From positions 164,826,709 to 164,890,708 of the forward strand of contig CM076997.1 in assembly GCA_039090855.1 (NCBI GenBank): a stretch of DNA of 64,000 nucleotides. Direction: 5' to 3'. A model generated the notes under the pieces. That model did not search any database and was not told where the DNA came from. It worked only from the letters and a program-made list of their open reading frames with translations. Positions 44,701 to 55,439 of the stretch are shown in pieces; within the stretch, counting starts at the first letter, position 1; every line of letters begins with the position of its first letter. The DNA is from Macrothele yani. Taxonomy: Eukaryota; Arthropoda; Arachnida; Araneae; Macrothelidae. Both the position numbers and the translations under genes were made by a program.

Positions 44701-45988
44701 TTGGGTGTGTGCAAAAGTTCTACGTGTTTTTTGTAAGAGATGCAAATTACGATCGGAGTAGTTACCTCACAGACGACGCTGCGATGCCGAATTTTCGGCC
44801 AATAAAGCGTGGAGCAATAGATCATACAGAGGCACTAGGCTTGTCAGAGTAAGTCATTCGAAAAGGAAATCACGGATGGTGTAACATGGCATGCGATAAG
44901 GAGCACATTAGACACTGCTTAGTGTTCGAGTCCCCTAATGGCAGTACTGCAGCCGAAGCTTGCCGCAACATCTTTCAAGTGTATGGGGAGGATGCAGTTG
45001 ATGATAGAACATGTGGTCCTTGATTTCGGGAATTCCGGGACAGAGACAAAAGCTAAAAAGATCAAAACGTCCTGGACGTCAATCCTTTGTTTATGACGAG
45101 GACCAAGCCATAACAATTGACCCACATTCCATCGTTCACGAATTAGCGGAAACCTTATCGGTACACAGAACAACAGTCGAAAGACGGATGCATGCACTTG
45201 AGTTCATCATCAAGTTCGATAACTGAGTTCCGCATTAGCTTTCTGCAAAGCAATGAGAGGAGAGAATCCGCACCTGTGTTTCTTTGCTGTATCGTCACAG
45301 AAATGAACGGTTTTGGGGACGAATTATAACGGGTGATGAGAAATGGGTACTGTACAGTAATGTAAAGAGTCGACGAGACTGTATGCCAAGTTGGGGAGCC
45401 TGCTCCATCGACCTCAAAAGGATTAGTGAATCCCAAAATGGTTTTGTTGAGTGTTTGGTAGGATATCCAGGGAATAATCCACTGGGAAGTGTTGGCACCT
45501 AACCGAGCGAAAAATGCTGACCCCTAATGCCAACAGTTGGACAGATTGCGAGAACAACTGACATCAAAGCGGCCAACATTCGTCAATTGGAAAGGCGTGA
45601 TCTTTCGTCATGATAACGCCAGACCTCATGCTGCTTTAATCACTCGGCAAAAATTACTGGACTTTGATTGGGAAGTGTTAACTCACCCGGCGTATTCCCC
45701 TGGTCTGGATCCTACAGACTACCCATTTTTTATAGTTACAGAACGTATTCGCTCTCAAAACCTATGACGATGTGGACGATGTGAAAACGGCATTTAATGA
45801 GCTTTTTTTTTTTACTCTAAAACACAGGATTTTTTCCGGCGTGGGATTCACCTACTCATAGACAGACGGCAAGTGGCCATACCGAATGATGCTAATTATG
45901 TGAAGTCCTAGGTACGTTATTTGTCGTGTTCACCTCCTTTCTTTGTAGCCAAAAAAAAAAAACGGGTAGGACATATTCACACACCCAA
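44701..45988 (+). mobile_element. mariner element inserted in the 81-bp satellite
   Basis: The left end is ttgggtgtgtgcaaaagttc after TA. The right end on the minus strand is ttgggtgtgtgaatatgtcc, next to CA (a TA altered by one base). The flanking sequence gtggata...tttcttcc rebuilds a normal satellite unit when the element is removed. The length is 1288 bp. Confidence 0.9.
44886..45911 (+). pseudogene. mariner transposase, frameshifted
   Basis: ATG 44886 starts MACDKEHIRHCLVFE, then EACRNIFQVYGEDAVDDRTC, the mariner helix-turn-helix. Stops interrupt it near 45030, then PGRQSFVYDEDQAITI and HELAETLSVHRTTVERRM give the second binding helix. Catalytic motifs are ITGDEKWVLY near 45330 (first Asp), FRHDNARPHA near 45604 (second Asp) and YSPGLDPTDYPFF near 45695-45730 (third Asp intact, though the usual SPDLAP is SPGLDP). 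The C-terminus IPNDANYVKS and stop lie at 45911. Several frame changes make it inactive. Confidence 0.9.
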
Positions 45989-47120
45989 CATTTCTTCCTC
46001 TTCTGAATGCACGAGGTTTGTTCAGTAAATATATTTATACTTGGGCACCCAGCATGTCTTTCTGTACAATATTTCTTCCTTTTGTAAATGTACGAAGTGT
46101 GTCCAGTAAATAAGTTTGCATTTGTGAACGCAGCATGCCTTTGTGGATAATATTTCTTCCTTTTGTTAATTCACGAGGTGTGTTCAGTTAATAGGTTTGT
46201 ACTTGTGCACACAACATGCATTTGTGAATAATATTTCTCTTTTGTAAATGTACCAGGTGTGTTCAGTAAATAGGTCTGCATTTGTGAACACAGTATGCAT
46301 TTGTGGATAATATTTCTTCCTTTTGTGAATGCATGAGTTGTGTTCAGTAAATAGGTTTGTGCTTGTGCACACAACATGCATTTATGGATAATATTTCTTC
46401 CTTTTGTTAATTCACGAGGTGTGTTCAGTTAATAGGTTTGTACTTGTGCACACAACATGCATTTGTGAATAATATTTCTCTCTTTTGTAAATGTACCAGG
46501 TGTGTTCAGTAAATAGGTCTGCATTTGTGAACACAGTATGCATTTGTGGATAATATTTCTTCCTTTTGTGAATGCATGAGTTGTGTTCAGTAAATAGGTT
46601 TGTGCTTGTGCACACAACATGCATTTATGGATAATATTTCTTCCTTTTGTTAATTCACGAGGTGTGTTCAGTTAATAGGTTTGTACTTGTGCACACAACA
46701 TGCATTTGTGAATAATATTCCTTCCTTTTGTAAATGTACCAGGTGTGTTCAGTAAATAGGTCTGCATTTGTGAACACAGCATGCATTTGTGGATAATATT
46801 TCTTCCTTTTGTGAATGCATGAGGTGTGTTTAGTAAATAGGTTTGTGCTTGTGCACACAACATGCATTTGTGGATAATATTTCTTCCTTTTGTGAATGTA
46901 CGAGGTGTGCTCAGTGTATATCTTTGTACTTGTGCACACAACATGCACTTGGGGACAATATCTCTTTGTTTCGTGAATGTACGAGGTGTGTTCAATAAAT
47001 AGGTTTATACTTGTGCACAGAGCATGCCTTTCTGGATAACATTTATGCTTTTTGTGAATGTACGAGGTGTGTTCAGTAAATAGGTGTGAACTTGTGCACA
47101 CAGCATGTGTTTCGAATTTC

Positions 47121-47499
47121 TATTTAGTTAGCAAATCTTACCTTTCTGAGGAGCCATTCCGACAAAATGGGGGACGACGAGTATGAGATTCCTAGGTGGA
47201 CTTTATGCAGAAAAACACACTCTCAAATGGTATACGAAGACATTCACTCCGGCATAATCCTGGAATACTATAAATCACACAAAACGTCTTATTCAACTCT
47301 CACTATGCATCTACGCATCTTTCCTTCTTCGCACTAAGTCTTCTTCTCACGTCGAGGCAAACCAGAAACAAAACCATCAGCACTCCGCGGTTGCTGGTAC
47401 GTCATTCACTATCTACAAAACAATCTCTAGCGTGCTGGGTTGCTTCAAAGTCCGAGTTCCAACATCGTGCTGGGCTACTTCCAAGTCCAAGTTCCAACA
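47121..47499. other. Non-satellite island between two satellite blocks
   Basis: About 380 bases not matching the 81-bp unit. It holds a 36-bp direct repeat (gcgtgctgggttgcttcaaa / tcgtgctgggctacttccaa) at about 47430-47500. It could be an insertion in the satellite; ends and target duplication are not evident. Confidence 0.45.
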
Positions 47500-47735
47500 G
47501 CGTGCATTTGTGGATAATATTTTTTTCCTTTTGTGAAAGCATCAGCTATATTTAGTAAATATGATTGTACTTGTGCACCCAGCATGCACTTGTGGATAAT
47601 ATTTCTTCTTTTTGTGAATGTATCAGCCATGTTAGTAAATATGTTTGTACTTGTGCACCCAGCATGCATTTATTGATAATATTTCTTCTTTTTGTAAATG
47701 TACAATGTGTGTGTTCAGCAAATAGGATTCTAGAG
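47500..47735. repeat. 81-bp satellite, second block of about three units
   Basis: The same landmarks (gcatttgtggataatattt, cttgtgcacccagcatgc) recur, more diverged from the main block and with units of about 78-81 bp. Confidence 0.8.
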
Positions 47736-47919
47736 TCTGTTATTGTATCACCAATATACTGAGAGAAATGTGACTTCTACTAAAACCTAGTGACATATCT
47801 CCTGAACATGCCTTATACTTTATGTGGCGGTCTGAGCAGTGTTATATGGTCAGCTACCAATGAATCAAATAGACTCCGGTTTAGCGCGCCCAGCCCCGTT
47901 CGAGATTATGCAGAAAAAG

Positions 47920-48255
47920 CAATGTTATAAAACCTGTCGAAACGAGACGTTCGGATTGATAAGAGGAGCCAGTGAGCACGTGGTCTGAAGAGAAGTGGTA
48001 TCCACGCACAATTAGCTGAAGAGTATGGAGATGATATGATGTCCAAGCAAATAGTACCACGTGTTTGGCAATTGTGTGTCGGGAAGATGTTATATCGAAA
48101 CAAACATTACCCACGTATGAGGTTATTGTGCTGTATAATGTAATACGCATAAGCAAGTCGCTCAGCGAAAAATGAATGAATTACAAGGCGGGAGAGTTAT
48201 CTGGTCGTCCATCCACTGCCAGAGCAGAGGAAAATTGTTCATAACAACTCAAGAT
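47920..48255 (+). pseudogene. mariner transposase N-terminal fragment
   Basis: GIHAQLAEEYGDDMMSKQIV near 47997-48058 matches the usual IHxxLxxVYGxxxMSxxxV helix-turn-helix. After about 110 unrelated bases, NYKAGELSGRPSTARAEENC near 48176-48240 matches the GRPST linker. Nothing of the catalytic domain remains. It reads in different frames, so it is an old fragment. Confidence 0.65.
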
Positions 48256-48850
48256 AGTGTGGTGAGTATTTCAGGTGCAATAGTTTTCATTATGAACAAA
48301 ACATGGCATTTTTCGTTGATGACTTAGAAAACTTTCAACGGTGGTAAACATTCTTAAACGTCGTTGGTCATTATGTTGAGAAATAGAAGAGCGGGCTGTT
48401 TTATGCTGCACTGCCATTTCTGTAAATAAATTACTATCTACTTACAGCACCGGATAGCTTATTGACAATATATCTTATGTGTCCATTCATACTTGAAAGC
48501 ATTTCGTATTCAGCTCCCGAAAGTAAAAACTTCAGTCCAGATAAGGGTCTGCTACCCACCTGTAGAGAAACATATCACACTACGTGCTGAATAACCTCAC
48601 TTCAGGAAAATATAATGTACGATGATGGCTAATAGCAATTCTTCTTATCAGTGTCCAAGTATACCTTATGTAGAGACTGAGATGTCATTTTGCCTATGTT
48701 TCTGCATGCATAGGTAGGTATATCAGCATTTATTCAATAAAAAAAAATGAATATCACTGTACAACAACATATAAGCTCCACCATCGATTATGCAAGGCTT
48801 GATCAAAATGTTCCAAGACTAGACCGATATACTGTACAACGAAGTACTTA
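48256..48850. other. Spacer
   Basis: No gene recognised. The left end of the following mariner may lie near 48785 (ttgatcaaaatgttccaaga), but no partner terminal repeat was found. Confidence 0.35.
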
Positions 48851-48856
48851 CGTTAC

Positions 48857-49921
48857 TTAAGTCTGGCTATAACTTCCCTCAAAGTAGTCCCCTTGGGCAG
48901 CGACACACCTCTGCCAGCGTTTTTGCCACTGTTGGAACGCTCCCTGAAAGTCTTGTTCCCGAATCGTGTCAAGCACCGTCTGCGATTCGCGCTGGATCTC
49001 GTCCACGGTTTCAAAACGGCGACCTTTGCGCTTCAGCTTCGTCTTCGGGAACAGAAAGAAGACGCAGCTGCCCAAATCCCGCGAGTAAGGCAGCTGAGGA
49101 AGAGTAGTCAGGCTACTGCGGCTGCAAAACTGGCGTGTTGCTAACAATCTGTGAGCTGCCGCATTGTCGTGAGGGAGCAAAAAATCGTCCTTGCGCCACA
49201 TTTCAGGTCGTTTGGGGCGAATGTCCCCCCTAAAAAGCTGCAGAACATCGCAGTAAAAAAGGGAGGTGACAGTCTAGCCCTGGGAGACGAATGCTGGTGC
49301 AAAACGCCACGAATGTCGAAGAACGCGATAAATATGCTTTTGGTTGGGCTCCGGACTTGTCGTGCCTTCTTCGGTCGTGGACATGCTGGGCTCTTCCACT
49401 GCGACGACTGTTATTTGGTTTCCAGTTCGCAACGGTAGACCCACGTTTCGTCCCCAGTGACGACCCGAGACAGGAACGTTGGATCGTTCACCACCTGCTG
49501 ACGAAGATCTTGACAAAGTTCGACACGGAACGCCTTCTGTTCGGGGTTCAGAATCTTTTTCACAAACTTTGCAGCAATGCGGTGCATGTTCAAAACCGAC
49601 GTCAAAATTGCTTGCACTGTTCCGTATGACACATTGACGATAGTAGCAATGTCTTGAATGGTTCTCCGACGATCCTCATGCACCAGTTCCCTAATGTTGT
49701 TCGCATTTTCGGCGGTTTTGCTCGTGGAAGGTCGCCCTGCCCTCTCGTCGTCTTCCAGTGCCGTTCTGCCGCTCTTGAAGCACGAGTGCCACTCAAAACA
49801 CCTCGCACCACTCATTGCTTCATTGCCATAAGCCTGCCGGAACATTTAATGCGTCTCCGTTCCCGATTTGCCGAGTTTGACGCAGAATTTGATGTTCGCT
49901 CGCTGCTCTAGTTTGCAGTCC
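48857..49921 (-). pseudogene. mariner transposase, near full length, frameshifted
   Basis: The minus strand begins near 49921 with LEQRANIKFCVKLGKSGTET, a stop, then MFRQAYGNEAMSGARCFEWH. The binding region continues to RRTIQDIATIVNVSYGTVQA and KKILNPEQKAFRVELCQDL. Catalytic motifs are VVTGDETWVYRCELETK near 49440 (first Asp) and LLPHDNAAAHRLLATRQF near 49150 (second Asp). The third site reads YSRDLGSCVFFLF, so the expected Asp of PCDFFLF is Val. The frame changes near 49410 and 49200. The C-terminus AAQGDYFEGSYSQT ends at 48857. It is the same broad group as the mariner at 29858 (shared EQRAxIKF start). Confidence 0.88.
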
Positions 49922-51046
49922 ATACCGAAATCACAGCTGCGTTCCGCACGTGCTCACCAAATATCGTGTATCACAGCTCCCGATGTTCACAGGAAGATAT
50001 AATTCAGCACACTGACTCATGAAGATCACTGCCCACGACAGCTGCTCGCGCATCGGCGTACTGCCAACTGTTGTCGCGCTACGTACCTGGCCTCGGAAAT
50101 GTTTGATCGCACTACGTATTTATCAGGTTGCTCTCTAACAGCGCGCCTTCCCCGTAGTTGTAGCCGTTTCTCCATGGAAACGACAGTTAAATACAACTTC
50201 TGTGAAAGTACAGCTGTTTGGGCCCTCGCTGTTCTTTGTGAGTGGTCGAAATGTCGACTGTTAAGATAAAACATCATAAGGTCGATTGGGTCAAAAGATA
50301 AAAATATGAACAGTCACAATATCGTAATTTCTTATACTGTTTTTAACAGTCACAATATCGTAATTTCTTATACTGTTTTTCTAAAATTAGTTTTTATCTT
50401 TCATTTCATTTTATTTCAGTTGCACGGTGTCCTTCCTATGCGCGAAAGGACATATTGGCTTTGTCATGTTTCTGTCATTCAACGGAACTTCACGAAATGG
50501 TTTCTCTGGGTAAATAGATATTCAGGAAAATAAATATCTTGGTTCTACTCGTAATTTTGGAACCAACGTGGCAGCACTGGGTACGTAGCTACATTAAGGG
50601 GGATGTGAGGTTGTAGGTTAAGTTGAAATATATGGAACACAGTGCTCTTGAAACCTTGTTGTTAAACGGATCTTCACGAAATTCCGTGCTGAATCTCGGT
50701 TCTACATTGAGATAGTAATTGCTGGGCTATTCAAGAGCCCCGCAATCAAACAAGGGGCAGGACAACAACCACATTCAAAGCCTATGCGTAAGATCTCAAG
50801 CGGAACCGTGAAGGTAATTACGATCCCCCAAATACTGATATTTAAATACCGTCTAGGCAAGTTAAAAATTTATTCGTGTAAATGCACAAGCGCTTTCGAA
50901 ATCATCAGCAGATTTCATCATCAGGTGTGATACTTAAAAGGTAAAGAGGCACGTCACATAATAACTCCATGGTGGTTGCGTAACCAGAGAGTCACACGCT
51001 TGACCTAGATACTTAATAAGATTTTGAGTTCAGATATGCTACATCA
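49922..51046. other. Spacer
   Basis: No gene recognised apart from a perfect short tandem duplication at 50309-50380. The part up to about 50260 may include the 5' end of the preceding mariner. Confidence 0.35.
50309..50380. repeat. 36-bp perfect tandem duplication
   Basis: The unit begins aacagtcacaatatcgtaat and occurs at 50309-50344 and 50345-50380 without differences. It is a recent local duplication. Confidence 0.95.
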
Positions 51047-51048
51047 TA

Positions 51049-51968
51049 TTAGGTGCTTGCATTACTTCCTGCTGCTGCCCAATAGAGCGCAGCAGTGGTG
51101 CGCTGTGACCAGGGTCACACGTGACCTTCCTGCAGCACGCACGTACCGTCCGTAGTGTGGTCGAAGCAGTGTGTGACACGCGATCGGAGGGCACACAACA
51201 CGAGTTTGTGTCGCATTCACGATGTCGAGTTTTCGTACCAAAAAGGAGCATTTGCGGGAAGCATTACTCTTCTGCTTTCATCTCAAGAAATCTTCAGCGG
51301 AAAGTCATCGTTTGCTAGTGCAATCCTATGGGGAACATGCCCTATCGGAAACAACATGCAGACAGTGGTTCCGACGCTTAAAAGCCCATGAAGGACAAAG
51401 AGCGCCCTGGGCAGCCGAAAAAGTTCGAAGATGGTGCATTGGAGGCCTTATTGGACGAGTATTCGTGTCAAACGCTCCATGAGTTGTCTGAAACACTACA
51501 GGTCGATGAGTCAACGGTTACCAAACGTTCAATGGCAATGTGAATGATCCAGAAGCTCTGAAACTGGATCCCACATGACAAGGTTATTCTTCTCCACGAC
51601 AACGCTGGACCTCGTGTCTCCAAATCCGTGAAGGAACTCTTGGAGGCACTTAACTGGGACTTTTTACCCCATCCACCTTATTCCCCAGACATTGGACTCT
51701 GGGACTTCCATTTGTTCCGGTCGCGACAACATGGCCTGTCAGAGCAGCACTTCCTTTCTGTCGCGGATGTCCAAAAATGGCTCGATGAATGGTTCGCCTT
51801 GAAAGAACCTTAATTTTTCTACCGCGGAATCCATTTGTTACCCGAACGATGGTAAGGGGTCATAGCTGCCAACGGACAGAACTTTGAAAAGACTATTCTG
51901 CACCGTTCTATGGCCACACACAGGTGTTTGTGTGGCAAAAAACAGCGGGAATTAATTCAAGCACCTAA
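51049..51968 (+). mobile_element. Internally deleted mariner (non-autonomous)
   Basis: The left end is ttaggtgcttgcattacttc then ctgctg. The right end on the minus strand is ttaggtgcttgaattaattc then ccgctg. TA lies outside both ends (51047-51048 and 51969-51970). Length is 920 bp rather than about 1.3 kb because the middle of the transposase is missing. Confidence 0.9.
51222..51900 (+). pseudogene. mariner transposase with its central part deleted
   Basis: ATG 51222 begins MSSFRTKKEHLREALLFCFH, then KSSAESHRLLVQSYGEHALS and TTCRQWFRRLKAHE. After a frame change come ERPGQPKKFEDGALEALLDE and LHELSETLQVDESTVTKR. At about 51570 the sequence jumps from the end of the binding domain (NWIPH) straight to DKVILLHDNAGPR. 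The segment with the first catalytic Asp, roughly 400 bp in related genes, is therefore missing. The second Asp (LLHDNAGP) and third Asp (DIGLWDFHLF) remain. The C-terminus ends near 51900. Confidence 0.85.
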
Positions 51969-52186
51969 TAGATGACATGGACCAGCTGTTGCTACAAAAC
52001 AAGTTAAAGAGTGAGTAACTGAGCGCAGTTACAAAAAAGATGAGTTTGAGATGCACTAGTAGGTGACTTCGAGGGCAAAGCTGAAGGTGGTTCATGAAAG
52101 TTAGTTTCTGCCTTTATAGGAAATCTTTAAGGATGAGGTAGTGTAACGGGTTTTTCGTCGTTAAAACATTTATTCAAGTTCTCATA

Positions 52187-52263
52187 CACAATCGAGTCAC
52201 ATTATTGTGACCACCTCCTACTTTTGACGTCAACAGCGCGTAGCCAATGAAAGAAGACACGTG
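52187..52263 (+). mobile_element. Tc1-A left-end fragment (copy 2)
   Basis: Seventy-seven bases match the left end of Tc1-A (cacaatcgagtcacattatt, then cttttgacgtcaacagcg) after a TA at 52185-52186. Beyond the cacgtg at 52258-52263 the similarity is lost. No transposase sequence follows. Confidence 0.88.
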
Positions 52264-54390
52264 ATTCCATGGATTTTGGTATTTCAGTGTATATAGGGTA
52301 AAGTATGACCTTCAACGACTTTCCTTTTCAAAAAATAGATTCTGTACGTTTTGTACGGTATTTTTGTTTTCATTTGTACAAAAGTTTCAGAAAACACTAT
52401 CAGTCCTATGAAGTTCCGAAGAGTTATCTGTACACACTGTATGACATTTGTCAATAACCACTGATATTCTGTAACTTCTGAAATGCTACCCGGATTTCGT
52501 GGGCTTTATGAGAAAAAGAAGTAGCCATTTCTCACCATGAAGTTTCTATTCCAGAAAAAAATATTTTTTTGGAAATATAAAGTGTACTATTATTTTGATT
52601 TCATATGAAGATGCTCTGTGAATTTCTCCTTCATCGGATGCAAAAATGCTTTCCGAAAAGAACGTAAAGTAAATGTTTTTCTCCTACATTTCGGAAAACA
52701 AAGCAGTTATTGAGGACTGATTTTGACACATTTTGACAAGACAAATAGATTTTACTTTCAACAAAAAGCAGGAAGAGAAATCAAAGTTTTGGGGAGCAGC
52801 TGATGTGTCATGCCAACACGAAGAGTAAGTGATTTTTTTATCTTATCACGTGATTTAAAGCTTCCAAAGGAAACCGGTGAGCAGCAGACTCACATACGGA
52901 GGCTCATGTTTTTAAATTTAAGTGAAAGCTAAAGAAAAAGGCAAGATAAAGCAAGCCAATACAAGCTTTAACTTTTCACAAACATCCTGTGAAGAGAATA
53001 CCTGGTAATGTACCGCCAAGGTCCAGCTAAATAATAGAATTTGAACAAGACTGAGAAAGTTGAGGTAAATTACTTCACTTTCGGTTTTAATTTGGGTGCG
53101 TGGATGTGTGTGCGTGTGTGTGCGTGTATTTCAAGAGAAGAGCTACAAAAGTTAATGATTTTCCTTTAATTCATATACATAGGTTTCTAATGAAAATCAG
53201 TTAAAATTGTTTTTGGATTTAAAAGTTACTTAGGACTTTTTGCGCTCATTATTAATCACAGTTGTAATATAAAGTGATAGATGCAGGTGTTATTGTATAT
53301 TATCGGATAAGTGCATTAACATTTATCTTGACAGCAATTCATTTATAATGAATTTGAACGAAACTTACCACAATTATTAGATTTTCCTAAACGATTTCGA
53401 TTATTGCAAACACAGAGACTTAGAAGGCTTTTTAGAATCAGGGAAGAAAGCAGTACTCGAACCATGGACAGAGATCCTGGAATGTTTCCTTCATGTTTTG
53501 ACATAAGACTGAAACCTGAAACTTTGACAACATCCTTTGAAGGGAATGCACAGTATTGTACCGCCAGTACATAACCGTAACATTATAGAACTATATATAG
53601 TAATGTAACCATTGTATCAAGAAAAAGTATTTTTATGGTTTCCGCGCACCGTGCAGAAGGATATAGGATTTTCAACTTCATTCTGTCACCTCACAAGAGT
53701 TGCAGAAGCATCTTCCTGGATGAACGTTTGTATCCAGGTCTGTGATTAAAAATTAAAATGCATTGTCCTATGTCGTAAATGTAGTACTTTTAATACTCAA
53801 TAATCTTTTGACATTGGGGAGAAACTTTACGATTTTCGTAAGTTCTTAAAGATTTCTAATAATCGGATTGGCTATATTTGTCCACACATTGAGGAAATTC
53901 TTGAAATGTGGAAGCTCATGAGTGAAACTGAGTCCTGTGAAGTGACTCACCATCAAAGATTTGCAGTTTTGTTACTCTCGATGAAGCACTATTGCTTATT
54001 TAACTACACACCGTTACGGAAATTTGCTATAATGGAATCAGGATGAGATCACTAATTCCAGTTATGACTTCCCCCAATAGCTGTCAAATTTCCAGACGTT
54101 ACTTGAATGTTTGCATTGTAATTTTGTTGCGAAATCTACACAAAGCTTTTTTACAATAAATATCTGCTTCAGGCTGTATTTTAGGCACGTGTTCGAAGCA
54201 ATGTGCATTTGCACTTACAAATTTCCACTGCAGACAATACACTGAGAGGACACGAATCATGAAATACCTGGTTTCTGGTCAACGCGACGCTGTAGCCCTT
54301 CCCGCCAGAGACGAACCTACCACTTAGCAGTTACAGTATATACGTAGGACGAAATCCCTGTATTCGCGTAGACGGTAATTCAGTGTCGGT
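52264..54390. other. AT-rich spacer, 2.1 kb
   Basis: No gene recognised. A (GT)n-type microsatellite lies at about 53099-53128. Two related 40-bp stretches (catcctgtgaagagaatacc near 52982 and catcctttgaagggaatgca near 53530) suggest an old duplication. Confidence 0.4.
53099..53128. repeat. GT-rich microsatellite
   Basis: Imperfect (GT)n with gtgc/gtat interruptions, within spacer DNA. Confidence 0.8.
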
Positions 54391-55430
54391 ATGGATAAAA
54401 GTCGTGACTTAACAGATTTTAAAAGAGCGATGATAGTGGGTTCCATAAACACGGGTCAGTCAATCACAGAAGTGGTACCGAAATCGTTGTACCCCTGTTC
54501 GAGAGTATCAAGCGGTTATCGGGAATACTCCACTTCCGGAAAAACTTTGCATCGGGTACTAAGCAGTGTGCCGAGAAAGGTACTGAATGAGCGTGGTCCT
54601 CGTCTTCCACATCGCATAGTTGTGGCCACTCGGAAAGAGACAGTGGCACAAATCAATTCCGATATCAACGAGGGAGCTGCCAGAAACATTTCAAGTCCAT
54701 CCGGCGAACATTTACAGCAATACGTTGTAGGGGCCGACGAATCAGTAGAGTCCCATTTCTAACGCCAGCAAGCCGGACTGTACACCTCATGATCTCGGTA
54801 AAAGAACATCGGCATTGGATGATGATTGGAAATAGGTCTCCTGGTCCGACGAGTCCCTTTTGAGTTATTTGGCTCAAACGGCAGGGTACGAATCTCACGC
54901 AAATCGTACGAAGCGATGCACCCGGTATGTCAACAAGGAATTGTGAAAGCTGGTGAAGCCTTGGGTATGATCTGGAACGTGTTCAACTGTCTCGCGTGTT
55001 CAACATACGCCTCTGAACAATCACCGCTACGTGACCATCTTTACAGACCATCTGCATCCATTCATACTCATCATACACGCTCAGGGTAATCCGCTTCCTA
55101 ACAGAATTGTGGTAACTAGAACATTGTTAGAAGAGCATTCTGCAGAAGTTCCCACCATGGAATGTCCTCCCCCTTCATTGGACATAAACCCTGTGGAGAA
55201 GCTTGGGTGATGCGGTTAAAAGATCACTCCGAGCTTTGGATCCTCCATCCGGGAATATACCAGGATTATAAACAGCGGTGTGGCAAGCATGGGTGGAGAA
55301 GATGCTTGTGGAATGCTTTCGTGACAGACTGACGAAACTGTTTCATACCAAGTTGCAAAGATCCCACGCTTCTTCGCGGGACTGCCCTTATCCGTCCGAA
55401 AGCTGGGCCTACCCTTTACTACATAGGTAT
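54391..55430 (+). pseudogene. Tc1-like transposase (Tc1-F), heavily decayed
   Basis: ATG 54391 starts MDKSRDLTDFKRAMIVGSIN then TGQSITEV, a Tc1 helix-turn-helix. RGPRLPHRIVVATRKETVAQ near 54594-54655 is the linker to the second domain. The catalytic part continues in other frames: WSDESLLSYLAQT near 54842 (first Asp), a QGNPLPNRIVV stretch near 55082 where QQDNAPCHxARIV is expected (second Asp lost), and SLDINPVEKLG near 55175 (Glu kept). KAGPTLYY near 55402-55425 is the C-terminal end. Multiple stops and shifts are present, and terminal repeats were not found. Confidence 0.8.
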
Positions 55431-55439
55431 CCCATAATT

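Larger units (their letters stand above)
44640..47120. repeat. 81-bp satellite with a 243-bp higher-order unit, interrupted by a mariner
   Basis: Units carry atgcatttgtggataatatt, tcttccttttgtgaatgca and gaggtgtgttcagtaaatag. Measured spacing is 81 bp (46295 to 46376). Successive three-unit blocks are nearly identical (for example 46184-46381 and about 46427-46624), giving a 243-bp higher-order repeat. One unit fragment lies before the mariner (about 44660-44700) and about 14 units after it (45989-47120). Since 81 is a multiple of 3, the minus strand repeats STNLFTEHTSCIHKRKKYYP without stops. Confidence 0.9.

Noticed and set aside
46655..47101. Minus-strand open frame of 148 codons with a 27-residue repeat
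   Set aside because: Follows from an 81-bp period being a multiple of three; no start context, domain or non-repetitive flank supports a gene.
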